This document shows positions 5,213 to 8,523 of a DNA stretch of 8,523 nt, piece by piece. The DNA comes from UMGS1908 sp964432825 (GTDB lineage Bacteria; Bacillota; Clostridia; Christensenellales; UBA1242), in contig CAYSOX010000021.1 of assembly GCA_964432825.1 (NCBI GenBank), positions 1 to 8,523 of the forward strand. The letters are read 5' to 3'. The notes below the pieces were generated by a model. It did not search any database and had not been told where the DNA came from. It worked only from the letters and a program-made list of their open reading frames with translations. The position numbers were made by a program, and so were the translations under genes. The first letter of the stretch is position 1, and each line of letters starts with the position of its first letter.

Positions 5213-7027
5213 ATGCAAATAAGTGAAAATAATGAAGATAACTTGATGTTTGGGGTGTCTTATAAAGAGAAATTAAGAAAAAAACAAACCGAAGAAATTG
5301 AAATGCTAAAAGAACAAATCAAAATTCTTGAATATTGGCACAAAGAGGGTGAACCGATTGACGATATCTATATGATTCAAGAGGGGTTAGAATCCTTTAG
5401 ACGCGGGATGGATTTTGCTTTTTATACCAAAGAAGTGGTTTGTTTGATTGCGCGTTATTGTTCGTTATACTCAAAGTGTTTTAAAGCACTCGAAGAAAGT
5501 GGGGATTGTGCAAAATCTGAATTTTCGAATTTTTTCCTTTGGGGTGTAGATATTTTATGCAAGCAAAATGGATTTTCTAAGTCGGAACTAGAAAATTTGT
5601 ATTCTTTACAAAAACTTTTGGCAAAATATGACTTACCGCTTATGTTTAAAGATGGAACCTCAACAATTGCCGAAGTGTATTCACTAAATCAGGCAATAAC
5701 GGCTTATACCAAACTAAACACATTTGCCGAGAGTGTTAAAAAACAAAATTTATCAATTATTGAAAAGTTGGCACTTTGCTACACCTATACGACATCTAGG
5801 GTGTATTCAAAAAACGAAGAAACAGCCGGCAAGGCGCGTGATTTGATTTCGGTTTTAAACAACGATGATATTGTATGTGTGGGATATGCTAATGTTTTCC
5901 AAAACCTATGCAGTCAATTAGGGCTAGACTGTAAGAATTTAACAATAAAAATGGTTGATAGAGCAAGCGGACGCGTGGGGTACCATATGTATTGTAGGGT
6001 GTATATCGACGACCCAAAATATAAAGTCCGTGGGTATTTTGATTTCGACCCAACTTTTGATTCTAGAAAGAAAGAACAAGTTGAAAAGAATTTGTTAAAC
6101 AATTTTGCATATTTTATGATGCCAACCGGTGATTACAAAAATAATAAAAATAAAAAAGTAAGTTATTCAGATTCATTTGTTGCAATGCAAGAAGAGGCGT
6201 TTTGCTTTGAGCGTATACCTTTTGGAAATGAGGATATTGTGTTAGACCATAAAACAAGCAAAAATTTCCGAAAGACCATACTTCCATTTGAAGAGTTGCA
6301 AGAATTATATTCAGAACTTGGATTGACTCCTGAAATGCTTGTTCAAGGTTCTAAGCAAAGAACGATTGAAAACGCCCAAAAGGTTTGTGATAATTCGGGA
6401 CAAGAGGTGCTAAACAATTTTCAAAAATATTGTCCAAACTTACTAAAATACAAATTGCCTCAAAAGATAATGATGAAGGCATTAGCATATGAAATAGCCG
6501 AGCCTGAGGGCGAAAAAGACTCACAAGAATACAAAAAAGTGTATCAATTGTTGCAAGAAGCAAAGGTGGATTTTTATCAAAGTTTAAACGATTTAATTGC
6601 CGAGTGTAAATCACAAAAAATTAGAGCAGATAAGCGGATGATTCAAAAAAATCAAGAGGCGATTGTGGATTATGCAAGTGCTTTTGTGGATTTGCCAATG
6701 CTTCAAATAAAAATGTACATGCGCGTGGTTGAAGAGGTGCAACTTTTGGATTATGCCGAAAAAAGATTGCATAAAACCTCAGCCGGACTTAGTTTAAGGG
6801 ATTATTATAATATAATAAAAAAGGTTGTATCTCGTACGGGTTCAGATGATGATCCAAACCGCATTATGAAAGAAACCATAAAGCGTGCAATTTCTGGCTA
6901 TAACGGAATTGGTGCATTAACATCTAACAGGGCGATTCGTTGGCTTAAATATGAAGAGGCGGGGCTAGGTGGTTCGTTTATGGATGGAATAATGGAAAAA
7001 CTTCCAGCCGAAAGTGGCGACAGATAA
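5213..7027 (+). CDS. Transglutaminase-like (papain-fold) protein, 604 residues, function unknown
   Basis: I choose the ATG at 5213, just after GGGGGAG (5202-5208), giving 604 residues; an in-frame TTG at 5189 has no ribosome site. Residues 1-190 are mostly helical and charged, with a likely coiled coil near 15-45. The middle contains a transglutaminase-like core: VCVGYANVFQNLCSQLG (221-237) with nucleophile C222, GYHMYCRVYID (256-266) with H258, and YFDFDPTFD (275-283) with D279 in the DPT position. This is the Cys-His-Asp triad of the superfamily, which includes cysteine proteases and cross-linking enzymes. The remaining 320 residues are helical, rich in Lys/Glu and not recognised. There is no signal peptide or membrane segment, so a cytoplasmic enzyme acting on protein or peptide bonds is inferred; substrate unknown. 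It is flanked by its own promoter and terminator. Confidence 0.82.
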   Translation: MQISENNEDNLMFGVSYKEKLRKKQTEEIEMLKEQIKILEYWHKEGEPIDDIYMIQEGLESFRRGMDFAFYTKEVVCLIARYCSLYSKCFKALEESGDCAKSEFSNFFLWGVDILCKQNGFSKSELENLYSLQKLLAKYDLPLMFKDGTSTIAEVYSLNQAITAYTKLNTFAESVKKQNLSIIEKLALCYTYTTSRVYSKNEETAGKARDLISVLNNDDIVCVGYANVFQNLCSQLGLDCKNLTIKMVDRASGRVGYHMYCRVYIDDPKYKVRGYFDFDPTFDSRKKEQVEKNLLNNFAYFMMPTGDYKNNKNKKVSYSDSFVAMQEEAFCFERIPFGNEDIVLDHKTSKNFRKTILPFEELQELYSELGLTPEMLVQGSKQRTIENAQKVCDNSGQEVLNNFQKYCPNLLKYKLPQKIMMKALAYEIAEPEGEKDSQEYKKVYQLLQEAKVDFYQSLNDLIAECKSQKIRADKRMIQKNQEAIVDYASAFVDLPMLQIKMYMRVVEEVQLLDYAEKRLHKTSAGLSLRDYYNIIKKVVSRTGSDDDPNRIMKETIKRAISGYNGIGALTSNRAIRWLKYEEAGLGGSFMDGIMEKLPAESGDR

Positions 7028-7107
7028 AATTAAATTGCTAAAAAAGACAAAATGTTGGTACATAATGACTTAAAAATTGCCAATTTTAAACTTAAAAAAC
7101 AAAAATT

Positions 7108-7135
7108 AAGCAATCCTTTTTGGGGTTGCTTTTTT
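7108..7135 (+). terminator. Intrinsic terminator of the transglutaminase-like gene
   Basis: AAGCAATCC (7108-7116) pairs with GGGTTGCTT (7123-7131), with one G-T pair, around a 6-base loop, followed by a T-run (7132-7135). It separates this gene from the DUF11 gene, so the two are probably not one operon. Confidence 0.85.
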
Positions 7136-7154
7136 AACTTAATGCCAAATTTTT

Positions 7155-7164
7155 GCATAGTATA
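7155..7164 (+). promoter_or_regulatory. Possible sigma-K-like -10 element before the DUF11 gene
   Basis: GCATAGTATA (7155-7164) matches the sporulation sigma-K -10 pattern GCATANNNTA at every fixed position. An AAC at 7136-7138 sits about where the short -35 element would be, though the spacing is about one base short. A sigma-A alternative, TTGCAT (7153) with GATAAT (7175-7180), is poor in the -35 box. The site lies about 50 bases before the gene start, a sensible distance. In AT-rich DNA such a match could occur by chance. Confidence 0.3.
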
Positions 7165-7210
7165 AAGTGGCGAAGATAATCGTCAAAATGTACTAATATA
7201 AGGAGAAATA

Positions 7211-8035
7211 ATGGCTTCACAAATCAATAATAGCGCATCTGCTACCTACTCTACAGACGGAACTCCTGCACCAGTAACCATTCAATCAAACAACTTAGGT
7301 ATCAATTTAGAGGAGAATAGCGGAATGACACTTTCAAAACAAGCATCACCTACAAATTTTGCGGTAGGTTCCATAATAACTTACACATTAACCATAACTA
7401 ACTCTGGTGGTTCATACTTTAATGGGGTAAGAATAATAGATAATTTAGGTGGTGGAAGACTAGCATATGTGGTTGGCAGTGCAAGGCTTACAACTTCTAG
7501 CACAAGTTATGCCGTAACCCCTATTGCAACCAATCCATTAACTTTTACCTTACAACAATTGCAAGTCGGTGAGAGTATGACCTTAACTTACAAAGCACAA
7601 GTGGTGTTCAATTTGCCAGCAAGTGTTACAAGTATAACAAATTCGGTAGAAGGTATTGGATATACCGCTTCGGGAACTCAAGTGGGGTATGCAAGTTCAA
7701 CCATCACAAGAGGTCAAGTTTCAACGGTGGATATTGTAAAGTCGGCAAGTGCAACTGATGTTGTTTCCAACCAAAACTTTATGTATTATATAACTATTTC
7801 AAATGCAGGCAGTGAAGTTGCAAATGTTTCAAATATAACCGATAACTTGCCATCAAATTTCATTTTAACTTCGGTAACATTAAAAACTGGAAACGGTGCC
7901 GAAACCACGCTAAATTCAAGCGATTACACCTTGTCTGCATCAAATTCCTTGGTTTTGCCATCGCTTACCGGCCCAACTATAACCGTTCCAGCACAAAGTA
8001 ACACCATTATTGGGATTTCGGGGCATTTTGCTTAA
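7211..8035 (+). CDS. DUF11-repeat protein without visible export signal
   Basis: This 274-residue protein contains two DUF11-type beta-sandwich repeats, at about residues 39-165 and 172-272. Each starts with (M/I)xL/VxKxAS and has the core pattern YTLTITNSGG...IDNL (58-79) or YYITISNAGS...TDNLP (192-213). Residues 4-27 (QINNSASATYS...SN) look like the end of a further repeat. It is rich in Ser, Thr, Asn and Val and has no cysteine. DUF11 repeats are common in surface proteins, but here there is no signal peptide, no LPXTG sorting motif and no C-terminal membrane segment. It may therefore be a spore-layer or otherwise non-classically placed structural protein (inference). AAGGAG (7200-7205) lies 5 bases before the ATG, so the start is well supported and the missing signal peptide is not an annotation error. 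It is monocistronic. Confidence 0.88.
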   Translation: MASQINNSASATYSTDGTPAPVTIQSNNLGINLEENSGMTLSKQASPTNFAVGSIITYTLTITNSGGSYFNGVRIIDNLGGGRLAYVVGSARLTTSSTSYAVTPIATNPLTFTLQQLQVGESMTLTYKAQVVFNLPASVTSITNSVEGIGYTASGTQVGYASSTITRGQVSTVDIVKSASATDVVSNQNFMYYITISNAGSEVANVSNITDNLPSNFILTSVTLKTGNGAETTLNSSDYTLSASNSLVLPSLTGPTITVPAQSNTIIGISGHFA

Positions 8036-8072
8036 AAATTAAAGCAATCTAACAATTAAAATGGTAACCACT

Positions 8073-8089
8073 AAAAGCAATGCTTTTTT
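8073..8089 (+). terminator. Short hairpin with T-run after the DUF11 gene
   Basis: AAAAGC (8073-8078) pairs with GCTTTT (8082-8087) over a 3-base AAT loop and runs into two more T residues. The stem is only 6 bp and AT-rich, so it is a weak terminator backed up by the stronger one at 8162. Confidence 0.4.
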
Positions 8090-8161
8090 CGTATTAAAAA
8101 ATATTTTTAAGGGTTATCTGAAAAATACTCAATAAATTATGCATTAAAAAACAAAAATAAT

Positions 8162-8194
8162 AAAAACGGGTTAAAATTTTTAACTCGTTTTTTT
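8162..8194 (+). terminator. Main intrinsic terminator of the DUF11 gene
   Basis: AAAAACGGGTTAAA (8162-8175) pairs with TTTAACTCGTTTTT (8179-8192), with one G-T pair, over a 3-base loop and continues into T residues. The A-rich left arm and T-rich right arm make it potentially active on both strands. Confidence 0.85.
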
Positions 8195-8197
8195 ATA

Positions 8198-8374
8198 TTA
8201 GTCTCTAGATAGTGAAGCGCCCCCTATGGGGTTTACTTTATAAGTTGGTGGATATTTATTCAAAACAAGCATACGCCCAGTCATCAAATTTAAGTTTTTA
8301 TTAAATTTAATAGATACATGCAAATGATTAATTTCGCGTTTTTTGGATTTAATTCCAAAAAGAATTACATTTAA
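8198..8374 (-). pseudogene. Minus-strand open frame, probable gene remnant or spurious ORF
   Basis: Fifty-eight codons are open between an in-frame TAG (8375-8377) and TAA (8198-8200). The first ATG is at 8284, leaving 28 residues that end in TYKVNPIGGASLSRD. No ribosome binding site precedes this ATG or the earlier TTG (8321-8323). The mixed, protein-like composition (INHLHVSIKFNKNLNLMTGR) is unusual for random AT-rich sequence, so it may be the tail of a decayed gene. The DNA encoding VNP overlaps a GGGGTTTAC motif similar to the GGGGTTCAC found in intergenic repeats at 2994 and 8412, so a repeat-derived frame is an alternative. Confidence 0.25.
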
Positions 8375-8388
8375 CTAAATTTTAATAC

Positions 8389-8471
8389 AAAAAGACACTC
8401 AATGAGGTTTTGGGGTTCACCCAAAAAGTTAGACAACTTTAGGAGATTCGCTTCATTTTAAGTGTCTTTTT
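8389..8471. terminator. Branched hairpin, probable bidirectional terminator
   Basis: AAAAAGACACT (8389-8399) pairs perfectly over 11 bp with AGTGTCTTTTT (8461-8471). Within the 61-base loop, TTTTGGG (8408-8414) pairs with CCCAAAA (8420-8426), and AAAGTT pairs with AACTTT (8425-8440), so a branched structure is possible. Both directions end in a T-run. It is likely the terminator of a minus-strand gene that begins beyond the right edge. Confidence 0.55.
8418..8455 (-). repeat. Dispersed hairpin repeat, copy 2
   Basis: On the minus strand these 38 bases match 2757-2794 at 31 of 38 positions. The plus-strand reading GTTCACCCAAAAAGTTAGAC resembles the terminal sequence of IS3-family (IS150-group) insertion sequences as I remember them. 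The copy sits inside the loop of the 8389-8471 structure, as if inserted into or co-evolved with a terminator. Confidence 0.5.
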
Positions 8472-8523
8472 TATAGATTTATTTTATTTAATTATTTTCT
8501 TTTGCCAAGATTTTTGTTTACAT

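Larger units (their letters stand above)
8036..8523. other. Right-end non-coding region with terminators, repeat and a degraded frame
   Basis: No intact gene is seen. The region holds two terminators after the DUF11 gene (8073-8089 and 8162-8194), a minus-strand open frame (8198-8374), a multi-branched hairpin with a repeat copy inside (8389-8471), and possibly the last codons of a minus-strand gene entering from the right edge (stops at 8492-8494 or 8484-8486 depending on frame). Confidence 0.5.

Noticed and set aside
4064..7075. A 14-bp exact repeat ATAATGACTTAAAA at 4064-4077 and 7062-7075
   Set aside because: The first copy is part of the Nudix promoter -10 and start region; the second has no matching -35 box and lies just before a terminator, so it is probably chance in AT-rich DNA or a weak duplicate.
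5213..8035. Transglutaminase-like and DUF11 genes as one enzyme-substrate operon
   Set aside because: A good terminator (7108-7135) and a separate promoter region lie between them, so co-transcription is not supported.
1..8523. CRISPR array, tRNA, rRNA, known riboswitch or prophage genes
   Set aside because: No regularly spaced repeats of suitable length, no cloverleaf or conserved rRNA blocks, no riboswitch class signature and no phage or transposase genes were recognised.

Overview
The window is AT-rich bacterial DNA with strong Gram-positive style signals: AAGGAG-type ribosome binding sites, near-perfect sigma-A promoters (TTGACA-N17-TATAAT and close variants), short intrinsic terminators with T-runs, and TAA stops on all six main genes. 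Together with a group B-type [FeFe] hydrogenase this suggests an anaerobic low-GC Firmicute, probably a Clostridia-like (gut-type) bacterium. The taxonomic call is an inference; there is no rRNA or tRNA to anchor it.

Layout, left to right. Positions 1-900 hold the 3' part of an SPFH/band 7 (stomatin/QmcA-like) membrane-associated protein cut by the window edge, with a striking five-fold 11-residue repeat. An intergenic region with two hairpins follows. A promoter at 1193-1221 then drives a single-gene [FeFe] hydrogenase (1249-2673). This converges on a DUF421/YetF-like membrane protein encoded on the minus strand (3085-3777); two terminators of opposite preferred direction sit between them. 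A consensus promoter at 4040-4068 drives a small Nudix hydrolase (4097-4582) that ends in a strong terminator. A 630-bp stretch without a clear gene leads to a promoter at 5115-5143 and a 604-residue cytoplasmic protein with an intact Cys-His-Asp transglutaminase-like core (5213-7027). After its terminator comes a DUF11-repeat protein lacking any visible export signal (7211-8035). The right end (8036-8523) contains terminators, a decayed-looking minus-strand reading frame, and one copy of a dispersed hairpin repeat whose other copy lies after the hydrogenase gene.

The genes look like independent, separately promoted and separately terminated transcription units rather than one operon, so no joint pathway can be read from the order. 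The most interesting material is the solitary hydrogenase with complete proton-path residues, the uncharacterised transglutaminase-like protein with its competing upstream RNA hairpins, the unanchored DUF11 protein with a possible sporulation-type promoter, and the dispersed repeats with an IS3/IS150-like end sequence. I did not find a convincing multi-gene novel system.
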